Shown here: in pieces, positions 6,060-11,873 of the stretch
How positions within the stretch are numbered: the first letter of the stretch is position 1
Layout: each line of letters starts with the position of its first letter
Origin: Sporomusaceae bacterium UBA1887
GTDB lineage: Bacteria > Bacillota > Negativicutes > Sporomusales > DSM-15969
Length of the DNA stretch: 11,873 nt
Assembly (NCBI GenBank): GCA_002337925.1
Contig: DDHB01000042.1
Span: 74,901-86,773 of the forward strand
Reading direction: 5' to 3'
Translations under genes and position numbers: made by a program
The notes under the pieces: generated by a model
Database searches by the model: none
Told to the model about the DNA's origin: nothing
What the model saw: the letters and a program-made list of their open reading frames with translations, nothing else

Positions 6060-8051
6060 TCGCCAGGGAAGCTTCCAGAAAGGTCGATTGTCACGTTGAT
6101 TGTTAGAGGGGGCAGATTGGACGCCCCGTGTACGCGAGTCGGTCACTTTCGGCTCAGTCCCGCGGATGAAGGCACTGTATTCAGTATCAGAGCAGCCGGA
6201 TGACGGTGCAAGCTTACCCGATTCGGCACAAATGGCTAATTTCGTTATCACATTAGGAGGAACTGAAAAATCAATTGCCCTGCTGTCACTTACCACCTTA
6301 CTCATCATCGTTCCCCAGAGAGCGGAAACTTCGGTACCTGAAATGCCGACAGGCTTACGATTATCATTTCCTATATAAATTCCGACAACCAGTTCCGGTG
6401 TGTATCCCATAAACCAGGCAGTTTCATAATTATCGGTAGTACCCGTTTTCCCTGCAGCCGGCCGGCCAAGATTAGCCGGTGTGCCTGTTCCATTATCAAG
6501 TACACTCTTTAAAATATCCGTTATAATATATGCTACATCCGGTTGCAGGGCCGTCTGTTGGCTAAGCTGGGATTGCTCCAGCACCCGATCATTTTCATCA
6601 AGTACTTTAACAATCGCAACAGGCTTCGAAATAACCCCGCCATTAGCAAAACCGGTATAAGCTGTTGTTAACTCAAACAAGCTCACTCCTTGCGTAAGAC
6701 CCCCAAGCGCTGAAGCCAAATTATTATCCTCAGGCACTATTGTTGAAATACCCATAGAACGCGCTAGATTCAATACATTTTCCATTCCTATTTGCTGCCC
6801 AACTTTCACTGCAGCAACATTGACCGACCACCGAACAGCTTTCTTAAGAGTAATAGAACCACGATATTTTTTATCATAATTTTGCGGTACATAACCACTG
6901 ATATTAATGGGTTCATCAACAATTACTGAAGCCGCTGTCAAACCACTATTCAAAGCAGCAGCATATAGAATCGGTTTAAAGGCTGACCCTGGCTGCCTGA
7001 TTTCCGATAGAACCCGATTGGTTTGACTTTCCTCGTAGTTACGCCCTCCGACCATTGCCCTTATATAACCGGTTCTAGCGTCAAGTGCCAGCACTGCTCC
7101 CTGAAACTCTCCCAGCACAGCTTCTGCTGCTTGCTGGGTTTTCGTATCTAAGCTTGTATATACTTTTAAACCACCCTTATAGACTCGATTCGCTCCATAA
7201 CGGCCTACTAACTCATTTGCTATGTAATCGAGAAAATAAGATGCTTGTATCGCACGTTTTTTCTTGCCTGCTAATTGTACCGGCTCACGATTTGCGACAG
7301 CTGCCTGCTGCTCCGTTATATAGCTCTCTTTAACAAGACCGGCTAACACAACAGCCCGCCTATTAACGGCCGCATTCATGTCACTGTAAGGAGAATATAT
7401 ATTGGGCCCCCGTGGCAAACCTGCAAGTAATGCGCTTTCTGCCAGCGTTAATTCGCTTGCATGTTTACCAACATACAGCTGCGAAGCTGCTTCTATTCCG
7501 TAAGCACCTTCACCAAAATAAACCTGATTTAAGTAAGCCTGTAAAATTTCTTGTTTAGAAAACTTACGCTCAATTAAAACAGCTAACAAGGCTTCTTTTA
7601 TTTTTCTGCCAAATGTCTGCTCTTGTGTGAGAAATAAGTTCTTGGCAAGCTGTTGCGTGATTGTGCTGCCGCCTTCAACTATGCCGCCATAACGTACATT
7701 TATCACCGCTGCCCGTATGATACCAATTGGATCAATTCCGAAATGACTGTAAAACCGGGTATCTTCATTTGCAACAATTGCTTGCTGAACATAAGGAGAT
7801 ATACTATTAATAGAAACAACAATTCTGTTTTCTTCAAATAATTTTGAAATCAGTTGCCCATTAATATCAAAAACCTGCGTGGCTGCAACCAGCTGGAGCT
7901 GATCTAAGTTATCCGTCTTAGGAAGGCTAAAGAAAGCATAGCCGACACTGGCGAATAACGACAATATCACGATTACAATAATGCTATCAACTATATACTC
8001 ACGCCACCATTTTTTTTGCATGATTCGCCGGCCTTTACCTTGTTTTTCCAT
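6045..8051 (-). CDS. Class A penicillin-binding protein (PBP1A-type transglycosylase/transpeptidase)
   Basis: This bifunctional enzyme polymerises lipid II into glycan strands and cross-links the peptides outside the membrane. In the 668-residue version, a short basic N-terminus precedes one membrane anchor (about 22-42). The GT51 domain (about 60-235) follows with ANEDTRFYSHFG (catalytic E96), EGGSTITQQLAKN, RKIKEALLAVLIE and LNQVYFGEGAYGIEAA. The transpeptidase domain (about 320-600) has S356-x-x-K359 (SAFK), S409-V-N411 and K535-T-G. The C-terminal tail is Arg/Asn/Pro-rich and ends near RLPGF; no PASTA repeat is seen. The start is ATG at 8049-8051, with GGGGAG 11 nt upstream. A GTG at 8073-8075 has no ribosome binding site. 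No convincing promoter is seen in the 8052-8125 gap, though the upstream guaB terminator implies there must be one. It is related to mrcA/ponA/pbpF; I cannot choose among the names. Confidence 0.96.
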   Translation of the reverse strand: MEKQGKGRRIMQKKWWREYIVDSIIVIVILSLFASVGYAFFSLPKTDNLDQLQLVAATQVFDINGQLISKLFEENRIVVSINSISPYVQQAIVANEDTRFYSHFGIDPIGIIRAAVINVRYGGIVEGGSTITQQLAKNLFLTQEQTFGRKIKEALLAVLIERKFSKQEILQAYLNQVYFGEGAYGIEAASQLYVGKHASELTLAESALLAGLPRGPNIYSPYSDMNAAVNRRAVVLAGLVKESYITEQQAAVANREPVQLAGKKKRAIQASYFLDYIANELVGRYGANRVYKGGLKVYTSLDTKTQQAAEAVLGEFQGAVLALDARTGYIRAMVGGRNYEESQTNRVLSEIRQPGSAFKPILYAAALNSGLTAASVIVDEPINISGYVPQNYDKKYRGSITLKKAVRWSVNVAAVKVGQQIGMENVLNLARSMGISTIVPEDNNLASALGGLTQGVSLFELTTAYTGFANGGVISKPVAIVKVLDENDRVLEQSQLSQQTALQPDVAYIITDILKSVLDNGTGTPANLGRPAAGKTGTTDNYETAWFMGYTPELVVGIYIGNDNRKPVGISGTEVSALWGTMMSKVVSDSRAIDFSVPPNVITKLAICAESGKLAPSSGCSDTEYSAFIRGTEPKVTDSRTRGVQSAPSNNQRDNRPFWKLPWRLPGF

Positions 8052-8125
8052 CGGGTTTCCAACTCCCCTCTGCACTTAGTATGCCCAATCAAATCCCAAC
8101 ATTTTCACTTGTCATGCGAATAATC

Positions 8126-8169
8126 AAATAACACCCCTTGCCTCATATAAAAGGCAAGGGGTGTTATTT
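8126..8169 (-). terminator. Strong hairpin terminator of guaB
   Basis: A perfect 18-bp stem (8126-8143 with 8152-8169) has an 8-nt loop. The stem core is GC-rich, and the T-rich arm end leads into TTATTTGATTATT on the minus strand. It starts five bases after the guaB stop. Confidence 0.88.
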
Positions 8170-8173
8170 AAAA

Positions 8174-9628
8174 TTAAAGGCTGTAATTAGGAGCTTCTTT
8201 TGTAATATTTACGTCATGTGGATGGCTTTCTTTCAAACCGGCGCTTGTTATGCGGATAAATTGAGTTTTCGTAATAAGTTCATCGATATTGCGTACACCA
8301 CAATATCCCATGCTTGCACGCAACCCGCCAACCATTTGGAATAATGTATCAGCAACCGATCCTTTATAAGGTACACGGCCCTCAATGCCTTCCGGAACGA
8401 GCTTGTCCATATTTTCTTGGAAATAACGGTCTTTACTACCATCAGCCATAGCTCCCAGCGATCCCATACCACGATATACCTTGTAGCTGCGGCCTTGATA
8501 TATAACAGTTTCTCCAGGACTTTCTTCTGTGCCGGCAAGCAGATTACCGATCATAACAACATTGGCACCTGCTGCGATTGCTTTGGCAACGTCTCCGGAA
8601 TATTTAATGCCACCATCGGCTATAACGGGAACATTATATTCACGCGCAGCTTTGGCACAATTATAGACTGCTGTAATTTGCGGCACACCAATACCGGCAA
8701 TAATACGGGTTGTACAAATTGAGCCCGGTCCAATACCTACTTTTACCGCATCCGCTCCTGACTCAATCAAATCACGGGCAGCTTCTGCAGTTGCAATATT
8801 ACCGGCTATTAACTCAATATGAGGATAGGCCTCTTTGATCCGTTTCACTGATTGAAGAACCCCAATAGAATGTCCATGAGCAGTATCAATGACGATAACG
8901 TCTACCTTAGCAGCAACAATGGCATCTACACGGTCCATCATATCTGCTCCTACACCAACCGCCGCAGCAACAAGCAGCCGGCTTTTAGCATCTTTGGCAG
9001 AGTTCGGATACTTCTGCGCTTTTTCAATATCTTTAATAGTAATTAAACCCTTTAAATTGCCCTCTTGATCCACCAGCGGCAATTTTTCAATGCGATGATG
9101 TCTGAGGATTTCTTTTGCTTCTTCCGGCGAAGTGCCCACTGGAGCAGTAATTAAATGCTCGCGGGTCATAGTTCCGCTGATTTTTTTCTTCATGTCTGTT
9201 TCAAAGCGCATATCCCGGTTGGTAATGATCCCTACTAACTTACCTTTTTCCGTGATGGGAACACCGGAAATACGGTATTTTTCCATCAGACCATTTCCAT
9301 CCTGCAACGTATTCGTAGGTGACAGGAAAATCGGATCTACAATAATTCCATGCTCTGACCGTTTTACTTTATCAATTTCATTCGCCTGCCGCTCAATGGT
9401 CATATTTTTATGTATTACACCTATGCCGCCCTCACGTGCCATGGCAATTGCCATTCTGGCTTCAGTAACTGTATCCATACCCGAGCTCATGATCGGTGTA
9501 TTTAGTTTAATATTACGAGTCAGGTATGTCCCTACCTCTACATCGCGTGGCAATATCTCGGATTTAGCCGGAACAAGCAATACATCATCGAAAGTTAATC
9601 CTTCAGGTCCAAATTTATTTTCAAGCAT
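8174..9628 (-). CDS. guaB: Inosine-5'-monophosphate dehydrogenase
   Basis: GuaB oxidises IMP to XMP with NAD+ (EC 1.1.1.205), the rate-limiting step of guanine nucleotide synthesis, in the cytosol as a tetramer. The 484-residue length is typical. The TIM barrel is split by a pair of CBS domains at about 95-204, which bind purine nucleotides. Catalytic C305 lies in GIGPGSICTTR. IMP-binding elements IADGGIKYSGD and the GNLLAGTEESPGE loop follow, then YRGMGSLGAM and the mobile-flap residues R401-Y402 (in KDRYFQ). The start is ATG at 9626-9628, with AAAGGAG 7 nt upstream. The frame stays open to 9682, but that stretch covers the promoter -10 and leader. It is monocistronic, divergent from cheV, and closed by the hairpin at 8126-8169. 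Confidence 0.98.
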   Translation of the reverse strand: MLENKFGPEGLTFDDVLLVPAKSEILPRDVEVGTYLTRNIKLNTPIMSSGMDTVTEARMAIAMAREGGIGVIHKNMTIERQANEIDKVKRSEHGIIVDPIFLSPTNTLQDGNGLMEKYRISGVPITEKGKLVGIITNRDMRFETDMKKKISGTMTREHLITAPVGTSPEEAKEILRHHRIEKLPLVDQEGNLKGLITIKDIEKAQKYPNSAKDAKSRLLVAAAVGVGADMMDRVDAIVAAKVDVIVIDTAHGHSIGVLQSVKRIKEAYPHIELIAGNIATAEAARDLIESGADAVKVGIGPGSICTTRIIAGIGVPQITAVYNCAKAAREYNVPVIADGGIKYSGDVAKAIAAGANVVMIGNLLAGTEESPGETVIYQGRSYKVYRGMGSLGAMADGSKDRYFQENMDKLVPEGIEGRVPYKGSVADTLFQMVGGLRASMGYCGVRNIDELITKTQFIRITSAGLKESHPHDVNITKEAPNYSL

Positions 9629-9668
9629 ATTTTTACTCCTTTCAAATGGTTTCGTATTTATTCTGCAT

Positions 9669-9695
9669 AGTATATCATACATAACCTTGCCAAGG
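9669..9695 (-). promoter_or_regulatory. guaB promoter with extended -10 and an 11-bp palindrome upstream
   Basis: On the minus strand TGATATACT gives an extended -10 (hexamer TATACT at 9669-9674). No good -35 is present at 17 nt. Instead CCTTGCCAAGG, a perfect 5+1+5 palindrome, occupies 9685-9695, over the spacer and -35 zone. The predicted leader is about 33 nt. The palindrome may be an activator or repressor site; its regulator is unknown. Confidence 0.5.
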
Positions 9696-9725
9696 CTACC
9701 TCTTTTTATGTGAAAAAAAGGTTAT

Positions 9726-9755
9726 ATTTTGTAAAAAAACAAGAGATTTTGTAAA
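9726..9755. repeat. Direct repeat of a 10-mer, 20-bp period, in the guaB-cheV gap
   Basis: ATTTTGTAAA occurs at 9726-9735 and again at 9746-9755, so equivalent bases are 20 bp apart, close to two helical turns. It sits between the guaB promoter region and cheV. It may be a binding site pair or a chance word in AT-rich DNA. Confidence 0.4.
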
Positions 9756-9787
9756 TTTAAGAAGGAAATGAAAAGCAATAATGGAAT

Positions 9788-9793
9788 TATAAT
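9788..9793 (+). promoter_or_regulatory. Possible -10 element for cheV
   Basis: A perfect TATAAT lies 64 bases before the cheV start, but the sequence 17-18 nt upstream has no -35-like hexamer. I also looked for a flagellar-sigma (TAAA-N15-GCCGATAT) promoter and found no match with correct spacing. This is weak evidence. Confidence 0.3.
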
Positions 9794-9856
9794 GATTACT
9801 CATATCTTGTTTAGTAAAGTAATTTATAAAGCTATAAGAAGAAAGGAATTAAAACC

Positions 9857-10759
9857 ATGTCTAATAACAAAGGTATTTTATTAGAGACTGGTACAAACGA
9901 GTTTGAAATTGTTGAATTTGCGGTAGGTTCTGTTACTTATGGCATAAATGTTGCCAAGGTCCGTGAAGTTATTAATCCTCTTGAAATTACAAAGATGCCC
10001 AATACCCACCCCTATGTTGAAGGAGTTTTTACTCTGCGCGGCAAGGTAATGCCTTTGGTCAATCTGGCAAGATGCCTTGGCAGTGAACACACTGCCACCT
10101 CACACAAAATCATTGTCAGTGAACTCAATAACTACTTCGTAGGCTTCCTGGTTGATGAGGTCTCCCGCATTCACCGTATATCCTGGACCGAGATGGAGGC
10201 TCCTCCCAACATTACCAACTCCGATATGGTTGTTGGAATAGTAAAAATGGCAGCAAAAATGGTTGTTCTCCTGGACTTCGAAAAAATTGTGGCTGATATT
10301 AATCCGGAAATAAATCGCAAATTAACTACCATCCCTTCTGCTAATGTAGGTGTAGTGGAAACTCGTAAAACGAAGACTATCCTGATCGCTGAAGATTCAA
10401 AAATGCTGCGTGACCTGTTGCTTAGTACGCTTCATGTAGCTGGTTACAACAATGTTATTAGTACTGAGAACGGTCAAATTGCTTGGGATACTTTAGAAAA
10501 CATGGCATCAGACCGAACTCCGATGCAAGAAAAGCTGAATTTAATCATTACTGATATTGAGATGCCTCAGATGGATGGTCATCATTTACTTAAGCGCATC
10601 AAAGATCATGAAAACCTGCGTGCACTTCCGGTCATTATCTTCTCTTCTCTTATCAATGAAGAAATGCGCCGTAAGGGCGAAGCACTCGGAGCTGCTGCTC
10701 AGGTTACAAAACCGGAAATTACTCAGTTGATTGATTTAATTGACCAAAAAATTCTCTAA
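9857..10759 (+). CDS. cheV: Chemotaxis coupling protein CheV (CheW domain plus receiver)
   Basis: CheV links chemoreceptors to the CheA kinase through its CheW-like domain and tunes adaptation through its phosphorylatable receiver. The 300-residue protein has the CheW domain at about 15-150, with EFAVGSVTYGINVAKVREV and the RGKVMPLVNL strand typical of the fold. A linker at about 150-170 precedes the receiver domain at about 173-300. In the receiver the acidic pair is E179-D180, the phospho-acceptor is D233 (in ITDIEMPQMDG), a Ser pair sits at 263-264 and the conserved Lys is K285 (in VTKPE), so it looks phosphorylation-competent. The start is ATG at 9857 with AAGGA 9 nt upstream. No other chemotaxis gene is adjacent; it is a single-gene unit with a terminator directly behind. 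Confidence 0.96.
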   Translation: MSNNKGILLETGTNEFEIVEFAVGSVTYGINVAKVREVINPLEITKMPNTHPYVEGVFTLRGKVMPLVNLARCLGSEHTATSHKIIVSELNNYFVGFLVDEVSRIHRISWTEMEAPPNITNSDMVVGIVKMAAKMVVLLDFEKIVADINPEINRKLTTIPSANVGVVETRKTKTILIAEDSKMLRDLLLSTLHVAGYNNVISTENGQIAWDTLENMASDRTPMQEKLNLIITDIEMPQMDGHHLLKRIKDHENLRALPVIIFSSLINEEMRRKGEALGAAAQVTKPEITQLIDLIDQKIL

Positions 10760-10764
10760 AATTG

Positions 10765-10804
10765 TCAGGACTAAACATAATTTGTTTAGTCCTGATTTTA
10801 TTTT
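10765..10804 (+). terminator. Rho-independent terminator of cheV
   Basis: A perfect 12-bp stem is formed by 10765-10776 and 10784-10795, with one further A-T pair in the loop. It is followed by TTTTATTTT. It starts six bases after the cheV stop. Confidence 0.92.
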
Positions 10805-10832
10805 GTCCAACTGTTTAAACTAAGCATATACT
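10803..10832 (+). promoter_or_regulatory. Possible promoter of the amidohydrolase gene
   Basis: TTGTCC (10803-10808) is followed after 18 nt by TATACT (10827-10832). The -35 overlaps the end of the cheV terminator tail, and the palindrome GTTTAAAC (10813-10820) lies in the spacer. The predicted start near 10839 would fall on the GGAGG itself, so the leader would be unusually short. This lowers confidence. Confidence 0.35.
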
Positions 10833-10848
10833 GTCGTTGGAGGTATTT

Positions 10849-11873
10849 ATGCTTGCAATAACTGGTGGTGTTGTTCATACTGTTTCAAACGGAACTATTG
10901 AAGGGGCCGTAATCTTAATTGATAAGAAAAAAATTATCGCCGTTGGCCAACATATTGCCATTCCTGCCAATGCAACCGTTATATCGGCTGCAGGCAAAGA
11001 AATTACTCCCGGGTTAATCGACTGTCACACCCATCTCGGTATTGCCGAAGAAGGTGTAGGACAGGCTCACGTAGACAAAAATGAAGTAAACTCCCCGCTC
11101 TGTCCACATTTGCGGGCCATAGATGCCATCAATCCCGAAGATCAAGGCTTATCTGACGCATTATGCGGTGGAGTGACGACTATTATTGTTACTCCTGGAA
11201 GCGAAAACGTGATTGGCGGACAAAGCGTTGCGATTAAAACACACGGTACCGTAATTGATCACATGATCCTTCGCCAGCCAGCAGGGATGAAAATTGCTTT
11301 TGGCGAAAATCCGATCCAAATATACATGGCAAAGGACCGTCCTCCCTCAACACGCATGACAATTGCAGGCATGATCCGGGAACAGTTGGTCGCTGCTCAA
11401 AATTATGCAAATAAGATCGCTTCAGGGACAGGCGAACGTGACCTACGCATGGAGGCACTTGTACAGGTGCTGAACCGTGAAATACCGCTTCGAGCTCACG
11501 CGCACGCGGCAGACGACATTATGACGGCAATCCGTATTGCTGATGAATTTAATCTGCTGCTTACACTGGAGCATGCAACTGCGGGACATAAAATTGCAGA
11601 GGAAATTGCCAAGCGTTCTATTCCTGCCGTTATCGGTCCCTCCATCACCGCCAGAGTTAAAGTCGAGTTAAAGGACCGTACCTACCGCACACCGGCCCTG
11701 CTCCATGAAGCCGGGGTAAAAATAGCTTTAATCACCGACCATCCATTCTTGCCGATTAATTGCTTACGCTTAGAGGCTGCTTTAGCGGTAAAAGCAGGCT
11801 TACCCCGCGATGAGGCATTGCGAGCAATTACCTTGCATGCTGCTCAAATTATTGGAGTGAGTAACCGGGTTGG
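10849..11873 (+). CDS. Metal-dependent amidohydrolase, imidazolonepropionase-like (3' end outside the window)
   Basis: The gene is open to the right edge: 341 complete codons are visible and the family is usually about 385-390 residues, so the last roughly 45 are missing. It belongs to the amidohydrolase superfamily. The N-terminal beta-sandwich strand (MLAITGGVVHT) leads to TPGLIDCHTHLG with the metal-binding H60-x-H62. Further features are GGVTTIIVTPGS, the conserved GENP (152-155), RAHAHAADD with H217 and H219, LEHATAG with E241-H242, and ITDHPFLP with D297, the likely catalytic or metal-binding Asp. Such proteins hydrolyse cyclic amides or peptide-like C-N bonds; the substrate is unknown. 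The start is ATG at 10849-10851 with GGAGG 5 nt upstream. It follows cheV on the same strand but beyond a strong terminator, so it is a separate unit. Confidence 0.9.
   Translation, partial: MLAITGGVVHTVSNGTIEGAVILIDKKKIIAVGQHIAIPANATVISAAGKEITPGLIDCHTHLGIAEEGVGQAHVDKNEVNSPLCPHLRAIDAINPEDQGLSDALCGGVTTIIVTPGSENVIGGQSVAIKTHGTVIDHMILRQPAGMKIAFGENPIQIYMAKDRPPSTRMTIAGMIREQLVAAQNYANKIASGTGERDLRMEALVQVLNREIPLRAHAHAADDIMTAIRIADEFNLLLTLEHATAGHKIAEEIAKRSIPAVIGPSITARVKVELKDRTYRTPALLHEAGVKIALITDHPFLPINCLRLEAALAVKAGLPRDEALRAITLHAAQIIGVSNRV

Noticed and set aside
9629..9680. Purine riboswitch or PurR box (CGAA) upstream of guaB
   Set aside because: The predicted leader is about 33 nt, too short for a riboswitch, and a single CGAA is not enough to call a PurR box.
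9132..9713. 193-residue open frame on the plus strand opposite guaB
   Set aside because: It is antisense to the well-supported guaB N-terminal half and shows no domain features, so it is a coding shadow.
9805..9838. Flagellar sigma (SigD/sigma-28) promoter for cheV: TAAA then GCTATAAG
   Set aside because: The spacing is 12 instead of about 15 nt and the -10 match is poor.
11234..11458. 74-residue minus-strand frame inside the amidohydrolase
   Set aside because: The plus-strand amidohydrolase reading frame continues through it with conserved motifs on both sides.
1..11873. Mobile element, defence system, CRISPR or novel gene cluster
   Set aside because: Genes are core housekeeping or envelope functions with uniform style. 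No transposase, integrase, repeat array or run of unknown genes is present.

Overview
This window looks like ordinary chromosomal DNA from a low-to-moderate G+C member of the Firmicutes. The gene set (SurE, PssA/Psd, TagA-type glycosyltransferase, class A penicillin-binding protein, GuaB, CheV), strong GGAGG-type ribosome binding sites, AT-rich intergenic regions and frequent GTG/TTG starts fit a motile anaerobe. My best guess is a Negativicutes/Sporomusaceae-like bacterium, inferred from overall feel and not proven by any single marker here. No phage, transposon, CRISPR, tRNA or rRNA signal was seen.

Layout: nearly everything from 1 to about 9630 reads on the minus strand. In transcription order (right to left) the genes are guaB (IMP dehydrogenase, closed by a strong hairpin), a class A PBP (peptidoglycan polymerase), tagA/wecG (GT26 glycosyltransferase), psd and pssA (overlapping genes for phosphatidylethanolamine synthesis, with their own near-consensus promoter and a terminator), a GT2 membrane glycosyltransferase with its own promoter, surE (nucleotidase), a small TIGR04086/YrzE-like membrane protein with a terminator, and an acetate-transporter-family gene (GPR1/FUN34/YaaH) with its own promoter and terminator. 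From about 9857 the strand switches. cheV (CheW-receiver chemotaxis coupling protein) runs rightward and ends at a terminator, and a metal-dependent amidohydrolase then runs off the right edge.

The central block (about 2.4-8.05 kb) is envelope-centred: peptidoglycan polymerisation, a lipid-linked sugar transferase, phospholipid head-group synthesis and a processive-type polysaccharide synthase. Each small unit appears separately promoted, so this is a neighbourhood of short transcription units and not one operon.

I found no convincing new multi-gene system. The most interesting items are regulatory. Perfect inverted repeats sit on or next to several predicted promoters: the YaaH-family gene, the GT2 gene, tagA and guaB. 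Five of the eleven genes are best started at GTG or TTG, which shortens three of the longest possible reading frames.
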